Shown: piece after piece, positions 33,503 to 42,213 of the stretch
Position numbering within the stretch: the stretch's first letter is position 1
How the letters are laid out: every line of letters starts with the position of its first letter
NCBI RefSeq assembly: GCF_029960785.1
Contig: NZ_JASBQE010000082.1
Location: forward strand, 1-54,710
Source: Polyangium sp. 15x6
GTDB taxonomy: Bacteria; Myxococcota_A; Polyangia; Polyangiales; Polyangiaceae
Direction of reading: 5' to 3'
Length of the DNA stretch: 54,710 bases
Program-made: the position numbers and the translations under genes
The notes under the pieces: model-generated
Seen by the model: the letters and a program-made list of their open reading frames with translations, nothing else
Database searches by the model: none
Told to the model about the DNA's origin: nothing

Positions 33503-35047
33503 ATGCAGATCCTCTTGTTCCTCGCGACGCTCGTCCTCTTCGCGCAGCCTGCGCTCGCCGCGCCGCGCGTCGAGGTCTCCTTTCGTTACGAGCGCGCAGA
33601 CAATGCACGCACCGAATCGGGGTCCCGCTCCGTCGAAATCCCGCCGCTCGGAGGCCCCGGCCTCGTCGCGACCGATCCCGGGATCGAAAAGACGATTTTC
33701 CTGGCGCAGACCGCCCAGACCCTCGTGAATTTCCTCGGCCGGTACCAGGAAGCTTGCCCGGCCCCCGTCCGCACCTGGATCGGGCGCGTCGTCACCCCCG
33801 ATTGCACCACCGCCCGCAGGGCCGTCGCTTCTGCATTACGCACCGAGATCCAGACCATGGACGCCCGCATCCTGGCGAACCCGCGGCTTCGCGGGGACCA
33901 GGACGTCGTGGAGGTCCTGGATCTCACGCGCTCTCTCGCGGCGAACATGGCGCAGGGTCGCGCGCCCGTCGGCGGTTATTCGCCGCCGTCCGTCCCGTTG
34001 CATCGGGCGATGCGTTACGCCGCGCGCGCGGGGGGCGGTGGCCTCGCCCTCGGCGGTGGCGGGGCGCAGGGGTTCGGGTATTTCCGCAAGCTCGTGCGGG
34101 ATGGAAGCGTACCCAAGGCCGACGTGCTCACCGTCGAGGGATTTTTGCGCGAGTTTTCCCTGCCGCTCACCCGCGCCGAGGCCTGCCCGTCCCTCGTTTG
34201 CGTGGATCCGGCCGTGGCCGTCGATTCCGAGAATCGCAAGCTGTACGTGCAGCTCGGCATGAGCTCGGCGATGACCGCGGAGGCTTTCCGGCGCGATCCG
34301 CTGAACCTCGCGGTGGTGCTCGACGTCAGCGGCTCGATGGGCGCCACGGACGGCACCGAAAAATCGCGGCTCGAATGGGCCAAGGACGCGCTCATCCGCA
34401 CGATCGAGGAGCTCGACGAGCGGGATATGCTGTCGATCGTCCTCTTCGAGACGAACAGCGAAATCCTCGTCCGTCCCGCGCCCGTGCGCGACAAGCAGGC
34501 GCTCATCGCCAAGGTGAGGGCTCTCCAGACGCGCGGCTCGACGAACCTGGAAGCCGGGCTGCGCGACGGATTCTCGCTCGTCCGTGAAAACGTGGATCGC
34601 CTTCCAGGCTACGAGCACCGTGTGATCCTCATCTCGGACGCGGGGCTCAACACGGGCGTGACGGATACGGCCTCGCTCCAGCGGCTCGTGACCGAGCAGG
34701 CGAGCCGTCGGATCGGCCTGACTGCGCTCGGGCTCGGGGAGAATTTCCACCAGTCGGTGATCCACGCGATCACGAACAGCCGGGGCGGCAATTACCTGTT
34801 CGTGCAATCGGGCAAGGACATGCTCCAATATTTCCAGGCCTTCGATTACCTCGTGACGCCCGTGGCTTACGATTTCAACGTCGGCGCGTTCGTGCAGGGC
34901 CTCGGCGTCGAGCTCGTGCGCACGTATGGCGTGACGACGGAGGCGGGCGCAGAGCCCACGCGGAACCTGATCGATTTGAAGACGTTGTTCTTCACCGAGG
35001 CCGGCGGCGCAATCTTGCTCGAATACGCGCTGCCGCAAACCCGGTGA
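33503..35047 (+). CDS. Secreted VWA-domain protein
   Basis: 514 residues with a cleavable signal peptide, MQILLFLATLVLFAQPALAAPR; AAGGAGG sits a few bases before the ATG. The VWA domain (about 265-450) begins PLNLAVVLDVSGSMGATDG, a complete MIDAS Asp-x-Ser-x-Ser, followed by RGSTNLEAGLRDGF (the Thr) and VILISDAGLNTG (the second Asp), so it should bind Mg2+ and a protein partner. The N-terminal 260 residues are unassigned; the C-terminus (FNVGAFVQGLGVELVRTYG) resembles the tail of other exported VWA proteins. It lies 45 bp before the serine-hydrolase gene and is likely cotranscribed. Confidence 0.88.
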   Translation: MQILLFLATLVLFAQPALAAPRVEVSFRYERADNARTESGSRSVEIPPLGGPGLVATDPGIEKTIFLAQTAQTLVNFLGRYQEACPAPVRTWIGRVVTPDCTTARRAVASALRTEIQTMDARILANPRLRGDQDVVEVLDLTRSLAANMAQGRAPVGGYSPPSVPLHRAMRYAARAGGGGLALGGGGAQGFGYFRKLVRDGSVPKADVLTVEGFLREFSLPLTRAEACPSLVCVDPAVAVDSENRKLYVQLGMSSAMTAEAFRRDPLNLAVVLDVSGSMGATDGTEKSRLEWAKDALIRTIEELDERDMLSIVLFETNSEILVRPAPVRDKQALIAKVRALQTRGSTNLEAGLRDGFSLVRENVDRLPGYEHRVILISDAGLNTGVTDTASLQRLVTEQASRRIGLTALGLGENFHQSVIHAITNSRGGNYLFVQSGKDMLQYFQAFDYLVTPVAYDFNVGAFVQGLGVELVRTYGVTTEAGAEPTRNLIDLKTLFFTEAGGAILLEYALPQTR

Positions 35048-35092
35048 GAACAGAACTTTCCCTGCCGAGCGCGCGCGTGTAGATTGCGCGCC

Positions 35093-37153
35093 ATGCGTTC
35101 GCTCCTACCTGTTATCGCGCTCGTCACGCTCGCCGCCTGTTCGTCCTCACCAGAACCCACGGCCCCCACGTCGCCCGTGGAGCCGACCGGTTCGTCCGCG
35201 CCCGCCGCTTCCGTCACGCCGACGGCCGCGCCCGAGGCCCCTGCCCCGCAGGCGATCGCGGGCGAGAGGCTCGCCGCGGATACGCCGAAGACCACCGTCG
35301 CCGGAAATACGTTCATCGCGCCGAGCGGCTGGCGGATCAGCGTGAAGGGTCCGGCCACGATCCTCGAAGCCCCCGAGCCGGGCTCGCGCATCGCGCTCGT
35401 CGACGTGCAGGCGAAGGACGCGGACGATGCCGTCGCGCTCGCGTGGGCGGCCTATGGCTCCGAGAAGAAATGGCCGCTCAAGACGACGGTCGACGCCCCC
35501 GACAAGGACGGCTGGACCCGCATCAAGATCTACGATTACCAGACCTCGCCCAACGAAAAACGCGATGTCGGCGCCATGGCGCGGTTCGCGAACGATACGT
35601 GGACCGTGGTCATCTACGACATGGAGCAGGCCGTCGGCGAGAAGCGCGGCTCGCAGGTCGGGTTGATCTACGGCCGCCTCTTGCCCAAGGGGCGGGCGCG
35701 CGAGTCGTTCGCGGGGAAAACCGCGAATACGCTCGATCAGGCGCGTATCGCCGCGCTCGGCAAGTTCGTCGAGACCGCACAGCAAAAGCTCGGCGTGCCG
35801 GGCGTCTCCGTCGGCCTCATCCAGGGCGGCAAGGTGGTGTTCGCCGGCGGCTTCGGCGTGCGGGAGCTCGGCAAGAAGCAGGCCGTGGACGCGGACACGA
35901 AGTACATCATCGCGTCGAACACGAAAGCGCTGACGACGCTGATGCTCGCGAAGCTCGTCGAGGAAAAGAAGCTCACGTGGGAGACGCCGGCGACGAGCCT
36001 CTTGCCCTCGTTCAAGCTCGGAGATGCGGACACGACGAGCCGCGTGCTCGTCAAGCACCTGATCTGCGCGTGTACGGGAATGCCGCGGCAGGATCTCGAG
36101 TGGATCTTCCAGTTCCAGGGCGTGACGCCCGACGGCGCGCTCGCGACGCTCGCGACGATGCAGCCGACGAGCAAATTCGGGGAGCTGTTCCAGTATTCGA
36201 ACCCGCTCGCCGCGGCGGCAGGGTTCATCGGCGGGCACGTGGCGTTCCCGAAGCTCGACGTCGGCAAGGCCTACGACGAGGCGATGCGCACGCGCGTGTT
36301 CGAGCCGCTCGGCATGAAGGGGGCCACGTTCGATTTCAAGCGCGCGCAGACCGGCAATTACGCGGTCCCGCACGCGCAGGACATCGACGGGAAATCCGCG
36401 CGCGCCATCGCGGCGGTGAACGAGGCCGTCATTCCCGTACGCCCGGCGGGCGGCGCCTGGGCCACGGTGAACGACGTGCTCAAATACGTGCAGATGGAGC
36501 TCGCCGAGGGCAAGCTGCCGGACGGGAAATCCTACCTCGAGAAGGACATCCTCCTCGCGCGGCGCGCGCCTCAGGTCGCCATCAATACGGACGCGACCTA
36601 CGGCATGGGCCTCATGGTCGACAAGAAATGGGGCGTGACCGTGGTGCATCACGGCGGTGACCTCATCGGCTTCCACAGCGACATGATGTGGCTGCCCGAG
36701 CACGGCGTCGGGGCCGTGGTCCTGACGAACGGCGACCCCGGCTGGCTCATCCGCAGCATCTTCCAGCGCAAGCTGCTCGAGGTGCTGTTCGACGGGAAAG
36801 CCGAGGCGGACACCGAGATCGCGACGGTGGGCAAGATGTACTTCGATCAACTGGCCGCCGAGCGCAAGCTGCTCACGTCGCCGGCAGACGCCGCGGAGTC
36901 CAAGAAGCTCGCGGCCCATTACACGAACGCCGCGCTCGGGGACGTCAAGGTGTCGCGCGCCGGCGCCGCGACGATCTTCGATTTCGGCGAGTGGAAGAGC
37001 GAGGTCGCGACGAAAAAGAACCCGGACGGGACGATCTCGTTCGTCACCACGACGCCGGGCATGACGGGGGTCGAATTCGTGGTCGGCGGCGGGGCGAAGC
37101 GGACGCTGACGATCCGCGACGCACAGCACGAGTACGTGTTCAACGAGAAGTGA
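35093..37153 (+). CDS. Serine hydrolase lipoprotein, beta-lactamase/class C fold
   Basis: 686 residues. MRSLLPVIALVTLAACSSSPEP gives lipobox LAAC, then a Pro/Ala/Thr tether. A first domain (about 65-205) is unassigned. The beta-lactamase-like domain (about 215-550) has SNTK (Ser-x-x-Lys nucleophile motif, in YIIASNTKALTTLM), YSN (in LFQYSNPLAAAAG) and HHGGD (the H/K-x-G motif), the full catalytic set of class C beta-lactamases, D-peptidases and esterases. A C-terminal lipocalin-like strand region (VKVSRAGAATIFDFGEWKSE) completes it. Likely a periplasmic peptidase or esterase rather than a resistance enzyme. The gene overlaps the tail of the convergent kinase gene by 14 bp. Confidence 0.88.
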   Translation: MRSLLPVIALVTLAACSSSPEPTAPTSPVEPTGSSAPAASVTPTAAPEAPAPQAIAGERLAADTPKTTVAGNTFIAPSGWRISVKGPATILEAPEPGSRIALVDVQAKDADDAVALAWAAYGSEKKWPLKTTVDAPDKDGWTRIKIYDYQTSPNEKRDVGAMARFANDTWTVVIYDMEQAVGEKRGSQVGLIYGRLLPKGRARESFAGKTANTLDQARIAALGKFVETAQQKLGVPGVSVGLIQGGKVVFAGGFGVRELGKKQAVDADTKYIIASNTKALTTLMLAKLVEEKKLTWETPATSLLPSFKLGDADTTSRVLVKHLICACTGMPRQDLEWIFQFQGVTPDGALATLATMQPTSKFGELFQYSNPLAAAAGFIGGHVAFPKLDVGKAYDEAMRTRVFEPLGMKGATFDFKRAQTGNYAVPHAQDIDGKSARAIAAVNEAVIPVRPAGGAWATVNDVLKYVQMELAEGKLPDGKSYLEKDILLARRAPQVAINTDATYGMGLMVDKKWGVTVVHHGGDLIGFHSDMMWLPEHGVGAVVLTNGDPGWLIRSIFQRKLLEVLFDGKAEADTEIATVGKMYFDQLAAERKLLTSPADAAESKKLAAHYTNAALGDVKVSRAGAATIFDFGEWKSEVATKKNPDGTISFVTTTPGMTGVEFVVGGGAKRTLTIRDAQHEYVFNEK

Positions 37154-40100
37154 CGCGCGCGAGGCGCGCCGCATGCGCGACGCCTCGCTTCAAGCTCCCG
37201 AACGTCAGAATGCCGCCGAGGTCGATCCCCAGGGCGATGAGCGTCTGGGCCACGTCTTGACGCACGCCCGTGAGCCACGCCTGCATCCCGAGCAGGCGCA
37301 GCGCGGACGCCGCGCGGATCAGCGCGGACGCGGCCTCGGCGTCGACGGTCTTCATCCCCGTGATGTCCATGATCACCACCCGGGCCCCGCTGCTCTGCGC
37401 CCCGGAGAGCACGGTATCCATCACGCGCTCGGCGCGCCGCGCGTCCATTTCGCCGATGAGCGGCATGACGAGGATGTCGTCCGTGATGGGAATGAGCGGC
37501 GTGGAGAGCTCCAGGAGGAGGTCGGCCTGCACGCGGATGATTTCCTCCTGGAGCCGGACGCGCGCCTGCTCGGCGCGCTCTCGCTCCACGAGCTCCTGCG
37601 TGAGGCGCGTGTTCACTTCGACCAAATCGTGCGTCCGCTCGGCGACCTCGGCTTCGAGCCGCTCGTTCGATTGCCGCAGCGCCTGGCTCGTGGCCTGGAG
37701 GCGTCCGACGAGGAGCGCATTCTCCAGCGCCGTCGCCGCCTGCGCGCAGAGCAATTCCAGAAACTCCACCCGCTCGAGGCCGAACGCGTCACGGACGAGT
37801 CCATTCTCCAGGTGAAGCACGCCCACGAGGCGGCGCTGGTGCACGAGCGGGAGGCATAAAATCGACAGGACCCCGCGGCCGCGCAAGGAGGCGTCCTTCG
37901 CGAAGCGCGCATCGGCCGCCACGTCGCCGAGCACCACGGCCTCGCGGGTGCGCGCCGCATACCGGATCACCGAGCTCGGCAGGTCGGCGGACGCATCCAT
38001 CGGGCCTGCGTCGCATACCGTGACGATATCGGGCCCGAGGCTGATCGTCGCCTCGATCCGCAGCACACCCTCTCGATCGAGGATCAAGGCGCCCCGCGTG
38101 GCGCCCGCATTGCTCAGCACGATGCGCATGAGCTGCTCGATCACCTTGGGCAGCTCCATTTCCCCGGCGAGGGCCTGCCCGAGGCGCAAGACCGTGGCCA
38201 TGTCGACCATTCCGCCTACGCCCCGGCCCGCGGAGGTGCTCGCGCTGGCCGACGCGTGCGTCGCCGGCACGCGCGCGAGGCCGTGGGCCACGATGTGCGG
38301 GTGCTCCTTCGTGAGTCGCTCGGCCTTGTGCGCCGCGCCCCAGCGGACGTAGGCGGCGTGCGCCTCGCGTAGATACACGGGCGCGAGGAGATGCCGCCCG
38401 CGCGCGAGGAGCGCCCGGCCTGCGAGCTCGTTTGCGAGCGCCTCGTACGGCGTGAAGCCGTACGTCCGGGCGGAAAGAATCGCCCGATCGTAAAGGTCGT
38501 CCGCTTCGAGATGGCGCCCCGCGACGCGCGACGCCTCCGCGCACACGAGGAGATGTTTGTGCTCGTAGTTTTCGGGGCCGAATTCGGCATAACGCGCGAG
38601 TTTGTCGCGGCTCGTGTCGATCCGCTCCTGATCCCGCCGCGCGGCCTCCGCGTCCCCGACGGGGCCACGCGCGAGCAGGGCGAGCGCCTCGTACAGGTAA
38701 AACGTCGGCTCGATGGGCAGCGTCGGCACGCCGTCGAGGACGTCGCGCGCGCGGTCGGCCGAGGCCACCGCCTGCTCGTATTGCCCGGCCGTGTAATGCA
38801 ACATGAGCAAGGTGATGTGATAGAAGGCGATGCCCGTGCGGAAGCCCGCGCGCGTGAAGGTCGCGAGGACGAAGTCGCCGGAGAATCGATCGTCGTCGAG
38901 GGGCCGATCCGGCAGCCAGGGGCGCGTGAGGCTCCGGGCAAACTGCTGCGTGAGCTGAACGGCGAGCAGGATGAGCTCGTTCCGGCTCTGCTTCGCGAAG
39001 GCGGCGAAGCGCTCGGAGAACCGGACGACGTCGTCGAGCGCATCCCCCCGCTCCAGGGCGAGCCATGTCACCGCGTGTGCGATGAAGCCCGCATTGACGA
39101 ACTCCCCGACGGCGAGGCAGGCGTCGAACGCGCGCTCGACGATGGGGAAACACGTGCGGTAATGCCTGACCCAGAAATGGATGTGGTTGCCGTGCACGTG
39201 CAGCACGCGGCCGCGCGACGCGGCGTCGCCGAAACGCTCGTTCAACGCCATCGCCATCTCGGAGACCGCGACGGCGGTCGGGATCTGGTCCCACGTGACG
39301 AGAAGAACGGCATAGCAGCTGTACGAGTAGCAGGACTCGGGCGAATTCCCGTGGCGCAGCGAATGGCGGACGGCCCGCATGACGCTGAGCGCGAACACCG
39401 CGGGCCTGCCGATGTACGAGCAGGACAGGAGCTCGTTCAGGATGCTCATCACCGCGATCGGCTCGGGGTCGGTCATCAAAGGCGCGTCGACGAGCGCCTC
39501 GATGGGCGTTTCGCCGAGGAGCGCCTTTACCTCCTGCATCTCGCGTATCGTCGCTGCCTGCACGGCTTCGTCGGTCTCCGGAATCTCGATGCCGAGGCGC
39601 CGTAGCGCCCGGAAGCCGACATCGACGGCCTCGGCGTACTTGCCCGCGACTTGATAGAGCCGAAGCTCCAGGGCGAACACGTTCCCGAGGTCGACCTTCG
39701 ACCGGGCCCTCTCCACGAGGCGCTCGAACGAGGCCTCGGCCTGCTCGAAGCGCCCGCAGAGGTAATCGCATTCGGCGAGCTCCAGGTGCAGGGCGAAGGT
39801 GAGCGCGTAGAGGTCCTGCCAGGCCGATTCCGGGAGCAGGGTCGTGCCGACGCGGAAATGGCTTGCAGCCGCTTCGTACGCATTCGACGCCTTGGCCCTG
39901 CGGCCGACGTCGAGGTTCCGCTCGGCGAGCGCGAGCCTCTCGGCGGGGTCCCGCATCTGCGCCTCGCCGTGATTGAGGTGGAAGGCGACCTCGAAGTGGG
40001 CCCGATCCGGCGCGCCCGGATCCATTCCCGCGAGGAGGAGCCGCCCGATACGCAGGTGCGTCGCGGCCCGGTCCGCCTCGTCGATCGTCGCATAGGCGGC

Positions 40101-42101
40101 CTGCTGCACGCGGTTGTGCAGGAAGCGGTATCGATCGGACGCTTCCTGCACCACGAGCCCCTCGCGGATCGCGGGCAATAATGCATCGGCGGTCCGCTCG
40201 GGGGACAGCTCGTCGATGGTGGAGAGGGTTTGCAGCGTGAAGGTATGCCCGATGCACGCGGCGAGGCGGAGGACGCGCTGCGTTTCGGGCGCGAGGAGCG
40301 CGAGGTTACGGACGATCAGATCGACGACGTTGTCGGTGACCTCGCGCGCCTCGATGGCCTCGAGGTCCCAGCGCCAGGCGCTCTGCTCGGCGTCGTAGCG
40401 GATCTGCTGGCCTTCGTGCAATGCGTGCAGAAACTGGCCCACGAAAAACGGATTTCCCTGGGTCTTCGCCAGCACGGCCATGGCGAGCGGGCGCGCGCGC
40501 AGCGGGTCCACGGCGAGCGCGTCGCCGAGCAATTGCGCGAGCTCCGGGGCGCCGAGCGATCGGAGCCCGATCTCGCTCACGGCGACGCCCTCGTTCCGCA
40601 GCGCGGCGAGGGTCGCCGTCAAGGGATGCGCCGCGTCCACCTCGTTGTCGCGGTACGCGCCGAGGAGCAAGAGGCCGGGGCAATCCCGATCGGCGAGCAG
40701 GAGCTCGAGCAGCTTGAGTGAGCCGGGATCGGCCCATTGCAGATCGTCGAGGAACAGGACGAGCGGCCTCTCCGGGCTCGTGAAGACCTGCATGAAGCTC
40801 TTGAGTACGAGGCTCATGCGATTCTGCGACTCGGCCGGCCCGACGACGGGGAGCGCGGGCTGCGGGCCCAGGATGTCCGCGAACTCCGGGACGAGATCCA
40901 CGATGACCCGGCCATTGCCCGAGAGCACCCGTGACAGGCGCGCCTGAAGGGTCGCGAGCTCGCCTGCGCTCTCGCCGAGGAGCTGCTGCAAGAGCTCGCG
41001 GAACGCTTGAATGACGGGGCCGTACGGGACGCTACGGCTCAGGAGATCGAATTTGCCGGAAATGAAGCGCGCGCCGTCGCGAGGGAGGCTCCGGCGGAGC
41101 TCGTGGACGAGCGCCGACTTGCCGACCCCGGAGGGGCCCGCGATCAGGACGAGCTCCGCCGGCCCGAGGCGCGCACGCTCGAATGCATCGAGCAAGGCCT
41201 TCTCCTCGACCGAGCGGCCATAAAGCCGCTCCGGCAAGTGCAGCGCCGCGGCGGTGTCGTGGCGCCCGAGCACGAAGGTCTCGACGGCGCCCGTTTCCTC
41301 GATCTGGCGGATGCACGCGGCGAGATCGAGCTCGACGCCGCGCGCGGTCTGGTATCGATCCTCCGGCGCCTTGGCGAGGAGCTTCATGACGAGCGCGGAG
41401 ACCACCTCGGGGATACGCCCGTCGACCTCCCGCGGCGCGGCGGGGACGCGTGCGATATGGCTGTGCACGAGCTCGACGGGGTCGGTCGTCGTGAAAGGCA
41501 AATACGCCGTGAGCATCTGGTACAGGGTGACGCCGAAGGCATACAGATCGGCGCGGTGATCCAAAGGCCGATTCATGCGGCCCGTCTGCTCGGGCGCGAG
41601 ATAGGCGAGCGTCCCCGTCATGGCCTCCGCGCCGCGCCCGGTCGCCTCCGACAGACGCATGGCCAGGCCGAAATCGAGGAGGTAGACGCTCCCCGTCTCC
41701 GGGTGATAAAGAAGATTCTGGGGTTTGACGTCGCGGTGGACGATCCCGCGCTGGTGGACGCTGGCGAGAATGCCCGCGATGCCGCGGCCGATCTTCAGCG
41801 CCGTCGCCACGTCGAGGCGCCGCGCGCGGAGCATTGCGGCGAGCGTCTCGCCCGGGAGCGCCTCCAGCACGAGCGCGACGCCTCGCTCGGACGGCTCGAG
41901 CGAAAGGGCTTTGACCACGCCGGGCGCGTCGATGCTCTTCAGGATCGAATACTCGTGCCGGAGCCGCTCGATGTCCCGCGGGGTCACCTCGCCGCGTGGG
42001 AGCTTGATGACAACCGGGGTCGGGTCGTAATCCCGCTGCCCACGATGGATGACGGTGCACGAGCCTTCGTGAATCGCGGCTCCGACGGGGCGATAGGCCA
42101 T
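37140..42101 (-). CDS. Giant Ser/Thr kinase - AAA ATPase - GAF - STAS protein
   Basis: 1,653 residues. Kinase domain (about 3-265; Lys33, canonical HRD 122-124, DFG 143-145, APEQTGRMN activation segment); ATPase with Walker A GPSGVGKS near 320 and LFLDDLQWAD; helical repeat region (about 580-1270); GAF (about 1310-1480; GVLHLENGLVRDAFG); coiled coil; and a C-terminal STAS domain (about 1535-1640; LILVMPLIGEMD-like start, VVIMDITGMKTVDAEAASALIRA). It resembles the two hybrid giants in its first three quarters but ends in STAS instead of a histidine kinase, as in RsbR-type stressosome scaffolds where the residue after DITG-x-x is phosphorylated (here Thr-Val-Asp). The ATG at 42101 is used; a GTG at 42143 would add 14 residues. 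Confidence 0.93.
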   Translation of the reverse strand: MAYRPVGAAIHEGSCTVIHRGQRDYDPTPVVIKLPRGEVTPRDIERLRHEYSILKSIDAPGVVKALSLEPSERGVALVLEALPGETLAAMLRARRLDVATALKIGRGIAGILASVHQRGIVHRDVKPQNLLYHPETGSVYLLDFGLAMRLSEATGRGAEAMTGTLAYLAPEQTGRMNRPLDHRADLYAFGVTLYQMLTAYLPFTTTDPVELVHSHIARVPAAPREVDGRIPEVVSALVMKLLAKAPEDRYQTARGVELDLAACIRQIEETGAVETFVLGRHDTAAALHLPERLYGRSVEEKALLDAFERARLGPAELVLIAGPSGVGKSALVHELRRSLPRDGARFISGKFDLLSRSVPYGPVIQAFRELLQQLLGESAGELATLQARLSRVLSGNGRVIVDLVPEFADILGPQPALPVVGPAESQNRMSLVLKSFMQVFTSPERPLVLFLDDLQWADPGSLKLLELLLADRDCPGLLLLGAYRDNEVDAAHPLTATLAALRNEGVAVSEIGLRSLGAPELAQLLGDALAVDPLRARPLAMAVLAKTQGNPFFVGQFLHALHEGQQIRYDAEQSAWRWDLEAIEAREVTDNVVDLIVRNLALLAPETQRVLRLAACIGHTFTLQTLSTIDELSPERTADALLPAIREGLVVQEASDRYRFLHNRVQQAAYATIDEADRAATHLRIGRLLLAGMDPGAPDRAHFEVAFHLNHGEAQMRDPAERLALAERNLDVGRRAKASNAYEAAASHFRVGTTLLPESAWQDLYALTFALHLELAECDYLCGRFEQAEASFERLVERARSKVDLGNVFALELRLYQVAGKYAEAVDVGFRALRRLGIEIPETDEAVQAATIREMQEVKALLGETPIEALVDAPLMTDPEPIAVMSILNELLSCSYIGRPAVFALSVMRAVRHSLRHGNSPESCYSYSCYAVLLVTWDQIPTAVAVSEMAMALNERFGDAASRGRVLHVHGNHIHFWVRHYRTCFPIVERAFDACLAVGEFVNAGFIAHAVTWLALERGDALDDVVRFSERFAAFAKQSRNELILLAVQLTQQFARSLTRPWLPDRPLDDDRFSGDFVLATFTRAGFRTGIAFYHITLLMLHYTAGQYEQAVASADRARDVLDGVPTLPIEPTFYLYEALALLARGPVGDAEAARRDQERIDTSRDKLARYAEFGPENYEHKHLLVCAEASRVAGRHLEADDLYDRAILSARTYGFTPYEALANELAGRALLARGRHLLAPVYLREAHAAYVRWGAAHKAERLTKEHPHIVAHGLARVPATHASASASTSAGRGVGGMVDMATVLRLGQALAGEMELPKVIEQLMRIVLSNAGATRGALILDREGVLRIEATISLGPDIVTVCDAGPMDASADLPSSVIRYAARTREAVVLGDVAADARFAKDASLRGRGVLSILCLPLVHQRRLVGVLHLENGLVRDAFGLERVEFLELLCAQAATALENALLVGRLQATSQALRQSNERLEAEVAERTHDLVEVNTRLTQELVERERAEQARVRLQEEIIRVQADLLLELSTPLIPITDDILVMPLIGEMDARRAERVMDTVLSGAQSSGARVVIMDITGMKTVDAEAASALIRAASALRLLGMQAWLTGVRQDVAQTLIALGIDLGGILTFGSLKRGVAHAARLARVTSR

Positions 42102-42213
42102 AACGTGCCAGCAAAACACGGGCGCCCGGCTGACGCCAAGCACAATCGTGCTCTGCCTCTCGTGGCTTCACGCACGAACACGCATGACCATCGCCCCGGA
42201 GAGGGCTGCCTGG

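Noticed and set aside
35093-37153. Antibiotic-resistance beta-lactamase
   Set aside because: The class C fold motifs are present, but the length, extra domains and lipid anchor fit the broad serine-hydrolase/peptidase group; nothing indicates resistance.
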